Positions 8,625-17,022 of a stretch of 38,160 nucleotides of DNA are shown piece after piece. Below the pieces are notes generated by a model. It was given only the letters and a program-made list of their open reading frames with translations, was not told the DNA's origin and did no database searches. The stretch is from Candidatus Zipacnadia bacterium (GTDB lineage Bacteria > Armatimonadota > Zipacnadia > Zipacnadales > UBA11051): assembly GCA_029821145.1 (NCBI GenBank), contig JALGTY010000010.1:1-38160 (forward strand). The letters are read 5' to 3'. The position numbers were made by a program, and so were the translations under genes. Each line of letters starts with the position of its first letter. Within the stretch, counting starts at the first letter, position 1.

Positions 8625-8629
8625 CCGCG

Positions 8630-9307
8630 CTACGCGTCCTCAGGCGGCATTTGAAAATGCAAACCAGTGCGCACCAAGCGACGCCAGCCGCCTCCTGTGA
8701 TGCCCATAATATCGGCGAGCGCTGCGAGTAGCTCGGTGGGCTTGACCAGCGTCTCTTCAGTAATTCCCAAACACATGTTCACAGTATCGCCGGCAACGCC
8801 CAGCGCGTAAACATGCGGCCTTATGTTAATCGAGCGGGTTGTGCTCTTGGTCTGGCGCTGCAGGATGACCTGTTCAACGTCCATGAACTTCGCAATTGCC
8901 CTCTCCAATACCGCCGGCTCCGCTTCGTCTATGAAATCCGGGACCACCTCGTAAGTGGCGGCCTGCAGCTTCGGCCACGCCAAGCGCCTGGTGCCCCGCC
9001 GCACCTGGATTTCACTAACGTGAAATCTCTCAAGCTCCCCCGCCAATGCCGCGTATATCTGCTTGGCGTCTGCCGGCTCGGCAAGTTCGATTCCGCAGAG
9101 CTCCGCAGTGCCCTCGGCGCCGACCGGCAATGGTGGCGGGAAGCTGATGTGAGCCCTCGGCGTAAAGCCCTCACTGTATTGTACAGGTATTTGCGCTCTG
9201 CGTACAGCCCGATCGAACGCCCTTGCAATATCCAGGTGCGCAAGATAGCGCAGAGGTCCACTCTTTTCGTAAGTTATCAGGGCGTAGTAGCGCTCAGGCT
9301 GGCTCAT
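8630..9307 (-). CDS. DUF2344 (TIGR03936) radical SAM-linked protein
   Basis: This 225-residue protein is chosen to start at ATG 9307 behind GGGGA; the opening 'YYALITYEKSGPLRYLAHLDIARAF' pattern is typical of DUF2344 N-termini. In-frame codons up to 9415 run inside the preceding gene and are not homologous. The family is found next to, or fused to, TIGR03960 B12-binding-type radical SAM proteins and is presumed to act with them; its molecular role is not established. Here the start overlaps the radical SAM stop (9294) by 14 bases, so translation is probably coupled. The internal 'YSEGFTPRAHISFPPPLPVG' stretch is the most conserved part of the family. Confidence 0.9.
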   Translation of the reverse strand: MSQPERYYALITYEKSGPLRYLAHLDIARAFDRAVRRAQIPVQYSEGFTPRAHISFPPPLPVGAEGTAELCGIELAEPADAKQIYAALAGELERFHVSEIQVRRGTRRLAWPKLQAATYEVVPDFIDEAEPAVLERAIAKFMDVEQVILQRQTKSTTRSINIRPHVYALGVAGDTVNMCLGITEETLVKPTELLAALADIMGITGGGWRRLVRTGLHFQMPPEDA

Positions 9308-11150
9308 GTGCATCCCCGTCGCTGTAGCAACTGGCGACCAGACGCTGAATTCCGCAGTCATAACATTGAGCGTCCCGACAGTCGTCGGTAGTAGTACCTG
9401 CCTGCGACTTTTCAAGCTCAGAAAGCAAATACTCTTTAGTCACCCCGACATCAATATGATCCCACGGCAAGGCGGCATCTACCGGTATCGGCGTCGAGGC
9501 TGCTGTCTGTATGTCAATATCATGCTCAGTCGCCGCCTGGCACCAGCGGTGGTAGTCGAAATGCTCGGTCCAGGCGTCCAGCATAGCCCCTGAGCGGAAT
9601 GCGCTCTCGATTACATCCGCTGCAGTGCGATCTCCCCGCGACAGGAAGGCCTCGACAATCGCAGCAGGTGCGTCATGGCAGCTTAGCTTAACCTGTTTGT
9701 GGCGGTCCAGACGCTCCCTCAGCAGCCGGCGCTTGTGGTCGAACTGGTCGAGGCTGTCCTGAGCCGCCCACTGAAACGGGGTGTGCGGCTTCGGGATGAA
9801 AAGCGCCACGCTGACATTCAATCGTAAGCGGCCGCTTCGTTTGCCCAGACATTCACGCCCCAAGTCGAGCATCTGTTGAACCGTCTGGGCGATGGCCAGC
9901 ACATCCTCGTCGGTCTCGCCAGGCAGCCCGATCATGAAATAGAGTTTGATTTTGTGCCAGCCGGCTTGCAGCGCCGCCGCCGCAGCCTCGGTGAGATTCG
10001 CTTCGGTCACATTCTTGTTGATACGATCGCGCAGGCTCTGAGAGCCGGCTTCGGGAGCGAAAGTCAGACCGCTCTTCTTGACCCGCTGCACGCGCCTGGC
10101 AAGTTCTACCCCGAAAGCATCAACTCGTATCGAGGGCAATCCAATGGATACGCGCCGGTCGCTCAGGTCCTGGTGCAGCAGCTCCAGCAGCTCTTCGATG
10201 CGCGTGTAGTCGGTGCAGCTCAGCGATGACAGCGAGATCTGGTCATAGCCGGTCGCAGCAATGATCTCGTTGGCTAGCCTGCGTAGAGTTTCCACCGAGC
10301 GCTCCCTGGTCGGGCGGTAGATAATCCCCGCCTGGCAGAAGCGGCATCCGCGGGTGCAGCCACGGCTTATCTCTATCTGCGCCCGATCATGCACGGACTC
10401 GCGGTACGGAACCAGCGGCCGGGCAGGGAAGGGCGCGGCGTCGAGGTTCTCGACTATGCGCCTGCGTACCACCGGCTTATCGGGCGAGGGCGGCTGCGGC
10501 ACGATGAATCTACCCACCTGCTCAACCGGCCATAGCGACGGCACATAGACGCCCTCTATGCGGCTCAGTTCGCCGAGGAAGCGGCTGCGGATTTCAGGAT
10601 CTGCAAACGGCGGAGAGAAGCCGGCCAGCAAGTCCATGATCTCGTGGAGGACTTCCTCACCCTCGCCGATGAGCAAAGCCTCGAAAAACGGCGCCATCGG
10701 TTCCGGATTGACCGCACAAGGCCCGCCGGCTATGACAATCGGCTCGGTGGGAGCGCGGTCAGCCGCCCGTAACGTAATGCCCCCCAGGTCCAGCAGCGAA
10801 AGCACACTGGCATAGTTGAGTTCGTGCTGCAGAGTGATGCCGAGGATATGGAAATCCCTCAGCGGGGTATCAGTCTCCAGTGAGGCGAGAGGGATATTCC
10901 CGCGCCGCAGCAACTCAGTAGCGTCGGACCAGGGATGATAGGCGCGCTCGCAGTAGGTGTCGGGCCTGCTGTTGAGTACGTGGTACAGGATGTGCGAGCC
11001 GACGTGGGAGGTGCCTACTTCATATACGTCGGGGTAACACAGCGCAAAACGCAGCGTCACAGTTTGCGGGTCTTTTTCGACTATGTTGTGTTCGCAGCCC
11101 AAGTATCGCGCCGGTCCGATAACTTCGTCAAGTAAGTCGTCTTTAATCAT
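9294..11150 (-). CDS. TIGR03960-family radical SAM protein
   Basis: This 618-residue protein starts at ATG 11150; no strong ribosome-binding site precedes it. The N-terminal 200 residues form a cobalamin-binding-like Rossmann region (FALCYPDVYEVGTSH, then IVIAGGPCAVNPEP). The radical SAM core follows, with 'SRGCTRGCRFCQAG' supplying the three cluster cysteines and 'SLSSLSCTDY' and 'FAPEAGS' typical of the MiaB/elongator-type barrel. The C-terminus has a CysX2Cys-containing tail (CRDAQCYDCG) that matches TIGR03960. The substrate of the family is unknown; its constant association with DUF2344, RNase G and often L21/L27 hints at RNA or ribosome modification. Translation appears coupled to the next gene. 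Confidence 0.92.
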   Translation of the reverse strand: MIKDDLLDEVIGPARYLGCEHNIVEKDPQTVTLRFALCYPDVYEVGTSHVGSHILYHVLNSRPDTYCERAYHPWSDATELLRRGNIPLASLETDTPLRDFHILGITLQHELNYASVLSLLDLGGITLRAADRAPTEPIVIAGGPCAVNPEPMAPFFEALLIGEGEEVLHEIMDLLAGFSPPFADPEIRSRFLGELSRIEGVYVPSLWPVEQVGRFIVPQPPSPDKPVVRRRIVENLDAAPFPARPLVPYRESVHDRAQIEISRGCTRGCRFCQAGIIYRPTRERSVETLRRLANEIIAATGYDQISLSSLSCTDYTRIEELLELLHQDLSDRRVSIGLPSIRVDAFGVELARRVQRVKKSGLTFAPEAGSQSLRDRINKNVTEANLTEAAAAALQAGWHKIKLYFMIGLPGETDEDVLAIAQTVQQMLDLGRECLGKRSGRLRLNVSVALFIPKPHTPFQWAAQDSLDQFDHKRRLLRERLDRHKQVKLSCHDAPAAIVEAFLSRGDRTAADVIESAFRSGAMLDAWTEHFDYHRWCQAATEHDIDIQTAASTPIPVDAALPWDHIDVGVTKEYLLSELEKSQAGTTTDDCRDAQCYDCGIQRLVASCYSDGDAHEPA

Positions 11151-11268
11151 ATATCAATGCTACAGAAGCGTTTGTTGTTAGCTGTCTAATGGTACATCTT
11201 GAGCGTTGCATTGTCAAATTGAGCCGGCAGGGATTACATTTCGGCTGGGCGCTGAAAAACAGTACGAG

Positions 11269-12123
11269 CTAGCCCTTGGCGGGACCGGAGGCGGCATAGA
11301 TGTACTGCGGATGGCCGGGGTGTCTGTTGTCGCCCCTGAACATACGGATGAGATGCCGCTGCTTTTCGAAGCCATACTTGCGGAGGAGCTCAGCGGTGTG
11401 CGGGTTGGGCAGCAGCATGTCATTATAGATGTATTGATCTCCAGCAGCGGTGAGTAGCGCCCGGAATACTGTCTCGACCGACTGCGGCTGCAAGCCCACC
11501 AGCGGGCCAATCTGCGCGGCGTGGTACCCGGGCCGCAGGATGCCGTAGGCGACTATCCGGCCGCCGTCACGGATACACAGAGGCGTATTCGGCTCTTCAT
11601 TGATCAGCATGCCCAGGAGCTTTGAGCGATCAGCACCAAACATTGGCCGGTCAAAGTCGCACAGCGTCGGCAACAGGTCGGGGGTGATCGGCTCCACACC
11701 GGGCACCCTCAGCGGCTTCGTGCCCCGGCCGAGCCATCGCTCCATAATGTATTCATCTGCAAAGCCGAGAGTGTCGTAGAGCTTCTTGCCCATCGGGGTG
11801 GCGTCGAGCTTGACGGTTGCCACGCGCTCTTCGAGGTAGTCAATAGCGGTATAAAGCAGCGCGGTTCCGATGCCCCTGCGGCGGTACTGTGGATGCACAA
11901 GTACCATCGCCACCCAGCCGAACTTGTCCTCGTAGGTCGTGGTGGTGGCCGTGCCGACATCAACCCCGTCGCAGGTCGCGACAAAGCAACCATCCGGCCC
12001 CAGCGCAAGGAGGCGCTGCCAGTCGGGCGGTAACTGATTCCAACCGGCGGTGTTCTTCAGCTCCATGCCGAGGCTGATGTCGTCAGGTGTCATGGCGCGA
12101 ACTTGGACATTGCTCTGGGTCAT
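11269..12123 (-). CDS. Two-domain GNAT-family N-acetyltransferase
   Basis: This 284-residue protein starts at ATG 12123, 15 bases after the stop of the membrane-protein gene, with AGGGAG about 11 bases upstream. Residues 5-130 are a GNAT domain, with acetyl-CoA motif A visible as 'VLVHPQYRRRGIGTALL'. The second half (about 150-284) resembles the C-terminal domain of YitH/HolE-like GNATs, with 'GYHAAQIGPLVG' and 'YGFEKQRHLIRMFRG'. The acceptor substrate is unknown. It probably shares a transcript with the upstream DUF6785-type gene. Confidence 0.88.
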   Translation of the reverse strand: MTQSNVQVRAMTPDDISLGMELKNTAGWNQLPPDWQRLLALGPDGCFVATCDGVDVGTATTTTYEDKFGWVAMVLVHPQYRRRGIGTALLYTAIDYLEERVATVKLDATPMGKKLYDTLGFADEYIMERWLGRGTKPLRVPGVEPITPDLLPTLCDFDRPMFGADRSKLLGMLINEEPNTPLCIRDGGRIVAYGILRPGYHAAQIGPLVGLQPQSVETVFRALLTAAGDQYIYNDMLLPNPHTAELLRKYGFEKQRHLIRMFRGDNRHPGHPQYIYAASGPAKG

Positions 12124-12138
12124 TGGGAACTGTGCTCC

Positions 12139-14145
12139 CTAGCCGAACCATACCCCGTAGCGGCGATACATTTCGTTGATGAGACTTATGGAGCCCCAGA
12201 CTACGCCTGCGGTGAAGTAGTGGCCGATCACCAATCCGAGGAAGAATGGGATTAGCTGGCGATATAAGCGCATGCCGCCGACGCGCAATACAACACTCTT
12301 GATAATCCATACCAGGAAGAATGGTCCCCAAATGGGGCTACCGTAGGAGGTGACCATAACATATCCCAGCGGATGCAGTGGGAAGCGCAGGAACATGGTG
12401 CGCAGCAGTACCAGGAGGGCCGTGACCACAAAGCCGACCCCGCCGGCGGTGGCACGGCGCACGTCCGCAGCGGCATGGGCGTTTACCCACGAGGAGAGAG
12501 ATTGCCAGGCGCGGGCGGCGGCGATCACGCGTGAGCCGCCCTGGGTAGTCCCGCCCTCGAGGATGTTGGCCCCGTACGAGTAGTAGGCCTGAATGTGCAG
12601 GTAGTAGGCACCGACGAGGCCGAGCACCAGTGCCGCAATCATCCACAGAATCATCGTCCGCTGGCGGATACCTCCCTCATCGGCGATCTTGAAGCCCTCG
12701 ACCTGATAGCCGGCCATGGTCGGGAAGTACCCGCGTGCCAGCCAGTAGAACATGGTGAAGACAGTCAGGTTCTTGAAGCCTGTACCACGCTGGTAGGGCG
12801 CGGAGCCGACGCTGTAGATCATCATGTCCCACTGCTCCATGATCGGGAAGAGCCAGACCATCGGAGAGCCGGCCTCGGCACGCATGCGGGCATAGGTAAC
12901 GGCAAACAGCAGTATGATCGCGAAGTAGATACCGGCCATCCAGACCCACATTCCGGCCTGCACGGCGATGATCATCATTACCGCAAAGCCGATGATGGCG
13001 GCCCAGACGGTGGTTTTGTAAGAGAACGGCTCCTGGCTGTCATCTATTGACGGATCGCCGGTGAAGGCCTTGCGGAACATCAGGGCGAGATGCTCGCGGC
13101 CCATCCAGAACAGGAAGATGCCCAGGGCCAGGTAGCCGCCGAAAGCCTGTTCGCGCTCGAACGGCATGCCGGAGATTTCATAGCCGCCGACGATCGCGAA
13201 GAAGTTGGAGAAGCGCTGTAGCAGGTAGAAGACCCATACGGAAAGTAGCACTTCAGTAGAGACCAGGTAGCCGATGCCGAAGTTCTCGGGGCGCCATGCG
13301 ATGCCCATTGGGCGCAAGGCGGACCAGGGGCGCTCGGTGAGCACGGCGCCGAGGTCGTAGTACTTGCCCAGAGCCGGGACGGCTGGATTCCAGGCCTGCA
13401 GCATGTTCATGAGATTGTACACTGCCGCCAGCGCAAAGGCTGTCCACATCAGTGGATTGCGCAGGAAGCGGCCAATCGTGCCCCCGACGCCGTAATCAGA
13501 CATGTCCATAACCAACCGCACGATGGGGAAGGTGAGGTGTTCCTTCTCAATCCACTGCCGCCGGAACATCAACATCAAGGCGTACATGGCCACGAAATTG
13601 GCGAGTGTGAACAGCGTCCAGACGACCAGGGGGAGAATCCAGGGCCCCCAAGGTATTGCGCCGTCCTCGGTTGCCTCGTACATGCCTCGGATGGCGGCGG
13701 GGTCCTTCGGTGCCAGCCAGGAGGGTATTTCGTCTTGCAACTGCGCGTAGTTGTTCTCCGGACTGGCAAAGTAAAACGGCACCGTCAATTGCGGCAGCAT
13801 TTGCCGCACCACACCCACTGAAGACATCGAAACAGCGATGCACAAGAATGCATAGACCAGCAGGGATTGGTGGCGGGGAAAATGCAACAGGCGCGGCAGG
13901 CGGGATAACAGCGGGCCGACGACCGATAGGAGCAAGATAGCGGCAATGGCGGGGATTACCGGCACGCTTTCGCCGACCTGTACGCCCAGAGCGATAATGC
14001 CGGCCTGCCTCATCCAAAGCAGGCTGATGACTAGCAGTACGATTGATACGATGAATGCTCTGAGCGACAGGCCGTGCGACTGCTGTTCGGCAGTGTCCTC
14101 GCTCAGGTCGGCAAAAGACGATGTCCCGTGGACTTCATGTGCCAT
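12139..14145 (-). CDS. DUF6785/DUF6784-type polytopic membrane protein
   Basis: This 668-residue protein starts at ATG 14145. About a dozen hydrophobic segments are visible, starting at residues 30-50 (AFIVSIVLLVISLLW) and ending near 640 (FFLGLVIGHYFTAGVVW). The pattern 'WIEKEHLTFPIVRLVMDM' and the 'MRAEAGSPMVWLFP' loop match the DUF6785/DUF6784 families, which look distantly like OPT oligopeptide transporters. Transport is therefore a reasonable inference, but no substrate is known. These proteins are common in Armatimonadota and planctomycete-like genomes, which helps place the organism. The upstream gap is rich in repeats, and the GNAT gene follows at 15 bases. Confidence 0.8.
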   Translation of the reverse strand: MAHEVHGTSSFADLSEDTAEQQSHGLSLRAFIVSIVLLVISLLWMRQAGIIALGVQVGESVPVIPAIAAILLLSVVGPLLSRLPRLLHFPRHQSLLVYAFLCIAVSMSSVGVVRQMLPQLTVPFYFASPENNYAQLQDEIPSWLAPKDPAAIRGMYEATEDGAIPWGPWILPLVVWTLFTLANFVAMYALMLMFRRQWIEKEHLTFPIVRLVMDMSDYGVGGTIGRFLRNPLMWTAFALAAVYNLMNMLQAWNPAVPALGKYYDLGAVLTERPWSALRPMGIAWRPENFGIGYLVSTEVLLSVWVFYLLQRFSNFFAIVGGYEISGMPFEREQAFGGYLALGIFLFWMGREHLALMFRKAFTGDPSIDDSQEPFSYKTTVWAAIIGFAVMMIIAVQAGMWVWMAGIYFAIILLFAVTYARMRAEAGSPMVWLFPIMEQWDMMIYSVGSAPYQRGTGFKNLTVFTMFYWLARGYFPTMAGYQVEGFKIADEGGIRQRTMILWMIAALVLGLVGAYYLHIQAYYSYGANILEGGTTQGGSRVIAAARAWQSLSSWVNAHAAADVRRATAGGVGFVVTALLVLLRTMFLRFPLHPLGYVMVTSYGSPIWGPFFLVWIIKSVVLRVGGMRLYRQLIPFFLGLVIGHYFTAGVVWGSISLINEMYRRYGVWFG

Positions 14146-14277
14146 ACTTGTCAGCTCTCAGTGTGATCTCACGTACCCCTATCTACAGTCTATTCGCTGT
14201 TTGACCGCGAGGGACCTCTCTTGCACGATGGCTTGATAGTGTGGATGACGGCAACGGCAGCCCTCACCGCTTTGGTT

Positions 14278-14300
14278 CCCCTCTCCCGGAGGGAGAGGGG
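14278..14300. repeat. CCCCTCTCCC/GGGAGAGGGG palindrome, copy 2
   Basis: Arms of 10 bases (14278-14287 and 14291-14300) enclose GGA. The flanks AGCCCTCACC and AGCAAGGCAACGGC are the same as at 8507-8529, so both copies belong to one dispersed family. Confidence 0.75.
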
Positions 14301-14540
14301 AGCAAGGCAACGGCGTTGGGCAGGATGTCCGACCTACGGAATTCTTTGGGAAGGCCGAGCCAGGCGACTGCCCAAGGCATTGCCAGGCTGGAAAGCCGCA
14401 CCCACTCCGCGGGAGTGGGTACCCGACGCGATGATGCTGGGAAGCCCGAGCCACGGGGTGAGAAAGTGCGCGGGCCGGTCTCCTTGCGGAATCTTTGATT
14501 CCGCAACTCGGCACGGCCCCTCCAACGGCTACGACAACGC

Positions 14541-14564
14541 CGACAGGCGAGACGCCTGTCGTAC
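14541..14564. repeat. GACAGGCGAGACGCCTGTC palindrome, copy 1
   Basis: The 24 bases at 14541-14564 are identical to 16673-16696. The core is an inverted repeat (CGACAGGCG, GA, CGCCTGTCG). Two exact copies lie on either side of the aspartate 4-decarboxylase gene in the same orientation. Confidence 0.75.
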
Positions 14565-14717
14565 CAAACGGCGGGTGAGACGCCCGGCCTACGCCGCTTC
14601 GGCAAGCTCCCTTCGCCCCTTCGACAGGCTCAGGACTTTCAGCAGGCTCAGGGCGCGCGCGGCATGGCTTTGAGCAAGGCTTCCGCTTTCGCTAAAGCTA
14701 GGGCGGACGAGATGACG

Positions 14718-14762
14718 GACACGGAGGACACGGACGACACGGACGACACGGAGGACAGGAAC
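14718..14762. repeat. 9-bp tandem array GACACGGA(C/G)
   Basis: Five consecutive units start at 14718, 14727, 14736, 14745 and 14754: GACACGGAG, GACACGGAC, GACACGGAC, GACACGGAG and a diverged GACAGGAAC. The array ends 8 bases before the stop of the aspartate 4-decarboxylase gene. It is a minisatellite-type repeat and is too short and spacer-free to be CRISPR. Confidence 0.8.
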
Positions 14763-14770
14763 GTGAGTAG

Positions 14771-16402
14771 TCACGAGGATTGCTCGCAGTGAGGGCACGG
14801 GTTGGAGAAAGTGAAGTCGCCAATAGCTTCAACGATATTGCGGCCCACCTGGTGGTAGGCGAACTTGCCCAGAGAGGTGAGACAGACGCGAACGGATTTC
14901 GGCTCGCCACCGAAGGCAGGACCGGGCATGATGATGGTGCCTCGGCTGTGGGCCAAGTGCTGCAGAAAGCGCCAGAGGTCCACTTTGGCGAAGGCCTCGG
15001 CACACGCCGGGTCCTGAGCAGCGGCGAGTTCGTCAAGCGAGATTAGGGCGCAGTAGTTGCTACAGCACATCTGTTGCCGCGCGCCCAACTCCAGACCCAG
15101 CCCATCATACAGCATAGCCATGCGTTCGAGGAGTTCATTGCGTATCCAGCCGAAGTAGTCTTGGGCCCCGTGTGGCGCTACAAGGGGAAACAGCGCGCAG
15201 AGGGTAAACAATACCTGGCTGGGCGTCGCGAGGCCGGCCATGTGGAAGAACGATACGCTGGCGCTGTCCATGATCAAGCGGTCGTAGAAGGTCGGCCGGT
15301 CTTGCGGCTGGCGGGAGGCGTATCTGGCGTCAACTTCGCGGGCCAGGTCCGGTGGCATGCGTTGCAGCAGGCGGTCCAACGCCGAGTCGGGATGTATCCA
15401 GGCTGCGCCGATGCGACAGCCGGCCAGGCCGAAATCCTTGGAGGGCGCATAGAACGGTACCACGTTTCTGGGCATCCTGACCAGCGCATTGTCGAAGGGG
15501 CCCTCCACGAAATTAGCATACACATAATCGCAGAGTATGACCAGTTCCGGCCGTCGGCTGACGAGTTGCTCCAGGTAATCAAGCAGCTCGGAGTCGAGGG
15601 TGGTATCAACCGGATTGCCGGGTGATACGATCACCAGAAACTTGACGGCCGGATCATCGAGCTGTGGCAGGTCAGCTTCCTCAACGGCCCAGCCACGCTT
15701 GCGGCTGCGGCGTACCGGCACGATTTCACACCCGTACTGCCGAGCAAAGAGGTCCTTCATCGGCTCGTACCAGGGCGACAGCATGGCGACCCGGTCTTTC
15801 GGGTTCAGGAGGCGGTTGTGGCTGATGGTACTTACGACCTGGCCGAAGGCGCCGGTAGCGCCGGTGCCGAGATAGACGCTGAAATCCTCGCTCGCCAGCT
15901 CCTCGCCCAGCATGTACGCCAGGTAGCGGTTTGCCGCCGGCGTGACAAGATCGAGAGTGGGAGGCGATGGATAGAAGACGCCGCCAACTGCGGCTGCGAA
16001 CGCGCCAATGACATCACTGAGCCAGGCTTCGGGCAGGAGTTCATCTACCAAGTACTGCCAGACGCTGCGGAGGTACTTCACACCGATGGACCAACTTTCA
16101 CGCTGTTCGCCAGGCGCTTCAGCGAAGCGTTGAAAGTGGGTGACATGATTCATGTTGGCCCCAGGTACGAACAGGCGCACCGTTGGCTGGTCGCTGGGAC
16201 CGCCGTAGCAGTAGTCGGCGTACATGCCCAGCACGTGCCAGGCACACTGCACTGTGCGTTGCTGCCAGTTGGGGCCACCGCGCGAGGCGTCGAGCAGTTC
16301 GGCGTCCGGCCCCAGTACATTGCGTGCGTGTGTGACCAGCATATTCTTTGCGGAGAACGGTGATATTTCGAGCGGATCAAATTCCATGTCTCGGGCTTCC
16401 AT
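14771..16402 (-). CDS. asdA: Aspartate 4-decarboxylase / aspartate aminotransferase
   Basis: This protein has 543 residues from ATG 16402, or 538 from ATG 16387, which has GGAAG upstream. It is a PLP enzyme releasing CO2 from L-aspartate to form L-alanine, with side transaminase activity. Family marks are visible: 'SPF' then 'LLDASRGGPNW' near residue 40, where the Arg corresponds to the R37 that steers decarboxylation, and the PLP lysine K322 in 'SKDFGLAGCRIG'. The middle reads 'VIVSPGNP' and 'ILCDYVY'. The length matches the roughly 530-residue AsdA family and exceeds ordinary aspartate aminotransferases. The AspT aspartate:alanine antiporter that often accompanies it is not in the window, so a cytoplasmic aspartate or alanine balancing role is likelier than proton-motive decarboxylation. 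Confidence 0.85.
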   Translation of the reverse strand: MEARDMEFDPLEISPFSAKNMLVTHARNVLGPDAELLDASRGGPNWQQRTVQCAWHVLGMYADYCYGGPSDQPTVRLFVPGANMNHVTHFQRFAEAPGEQRESWSIGVKYLRSVWQYLVDELLPEAWLSDVIGAFAAAVGGVFYPSPPTLDLVTPAANRYLAYMLGEELASEDFSVYLGTGATGAFGQVVSTISHNRLLNPKDRVAMLSPWYEPMKDLFARQYGCEIVPVRRSRKRGWAVEEADLPQLDDPAVKFLVIVSPGNPVDTTLDSELLDYLEQLVSRRPELVILCDYVYANFVEGPFDNALVRMPRNVVPFYAPSKDFGLAGCRIGAAWIHPDSALDRLLQRMPPDLAREVDARYASRQPQDRPTFYDRLIMDSASVSFFHMAGLATPSQVLFTLCALFPLVAPHGAQDYFGWIRNELLERMAMLYDGLGLELGARQQMCCSNYCALISLDELAAAQDPACAEAFAKVDLWRFLQHLAHSRGTIIMPGPAFGGEPKSVRVCLTSLGKFAYHQVGRNIVEAIGDFTFSNPCPHCEQSS

Positions 16403-16555
16403 CCCAGAGCTGATTTGCTTGTAGAAGGGCCACTGGCCCGCATTGTCGGCGAAGTGATCGAAAAAAACCCTCGGGCCGAGCCAGGCGCTTGTGAATGGTT
16501 AGCGCTGCCGGGCAATACAGCGCGATTACTTGCGAAGATGCGCCTCAGTTGCGAT

Positions 16556-16584
16556 ATATTAGCAAAGCCGCGCCGATAACACAA
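16556..16584 (-). promoter_or_regulatory. Candidate sigma70-type promoter for asdA
   Basis: Read on the minus strand, TTGTGT (16584-16579) and TAATAT (16561-16556) are 17 bases apart. Each box is only a partial consensus match. The position, about 150 bases before the asdA start, is suitable. Confidence 0.3.
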
Positions 16585-16672
16585 TGCAGTGCTCGGTTAT
16601 GATGATGAGTTATCGTAACTACTCACGTTGGGCTTGGAATCATATTTGACTCTGCCGACGCCGAGGACAGAC

Positions 16673-16696
16673 CGACAGGCGAGACGCCTGTCGTAC
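16673..16696. repeat. GACAGGCGAGACGCCTGTC palindrome, copy 2
   Basis: Exact 24-base copy of 14541-14564, located between asdA and the double-hairpin repeat. Confidence 0.75.
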
Positions 16697-16717
16697 TGGT
16701 ACGAAACAAATGCGGTG

Positions 16718-16787
16718 TTGTAGGGGCGCAATTCATTGCGCCCAATCAGCAGGGGTTTTGAGGGCGTGATAAATCACGCCCCTACAA
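16718..16787. repeat. Double-hairpin dispersed repeat, copy 2
   Basis: The ends TTGTAGGGGCG and CGCCCCTACAA are inverted. Inside are two perfect hairpins: GGGCGCAAT/ATTGCGCCC (16724-16743) and GGGCGTGA/TCACGCCC (16762-16781). The architecture is the same as 72-147, although the stem sequences differ, so stem pairing rather than primary sequence is conserved. Confidence 0.75.
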
Positions 16788-17022
16788 CGGCATTCGCGTC
16801 TGTCGCCATTGCCGTTTGGAGGGAGTGTCCCACGCCCAACCGCCCACACAGATAGCGAGAAGCTGAGCAGTTACAAGTTATCGAAATCCGTAGGAGGTGA
16901 AAGAGCAACAGGCAAGGAATAGCTATTATGGCCAACGATTCGGATGCTGTCTATTGTAATGGCGCAGAGGTAGCCGGCAGTCTCCAGCTTGATAGTGGGC
17001 CAAATAAGGGAGCCGATGCCTT

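Larger units (their letters stand above)
8310..8629. other. 320-base non-coding gap filled with short repeats
   Basis: No gene is supported here. The gap between the DUF2344 stop and the RNase start holds three repeats: a CCCCTCTCCC palindrome (8507-8529), a CCCTTCGACAAGCTCAGGGC element (8560-8579) and a CCCGAGCTTTGG hairpin (8594-8624). Related copies of all three occur elsewhere in the window. No promoter could be assigned for the RNase gene. Confidence 0.7.
14146..14770. other. 625-base non-coding gap, repeat-rich
   Basis: No gene is supported. The gap contains the CCCCTCTCCC palindrome (14278-14300), a CCCACTCC/GGAGTGGG hairpin (14401-14419), a GCGGAATC/GATTCCGC hairpin (14486-14504), the GACAGGC palindrome (14541-14564), a CCCTTCGACAGGCTCAGG element (14617-14634) and a 9-bp tandem array (14718-14762). 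Short frames here are low-complexity readings of these repeats. Confidence 0.75.
16403..17022. other. 620-base divergent gap with repeats
   Basis: The gap lies between divergent asdA and metallophosphoesterase genes. It holds a candidate asdA promoter (16556-16584), the GACAGGC palindrome (16673-16696) and the double-hairpin repeat (16718-16787). A 36-codon frame from ATG 16928 overlaps the next start but is not supported. No RNA gene is recognised. Confidence 0.65.

Noticed and set aside
8493-8640. Cluster of hairpins as a structured RNA or riboswitch for rng
   Set aside because: The hairpins are copies of dispersed repeats found elsewhere in the window, and they lie over 200 bases upstream of the rng start rather than forming one conserved fold.
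14718-14762. Short tandem array as a CRISPR remnant
   Set aside because: Units are 9 bases with no spacers and no cas genes are in the window.
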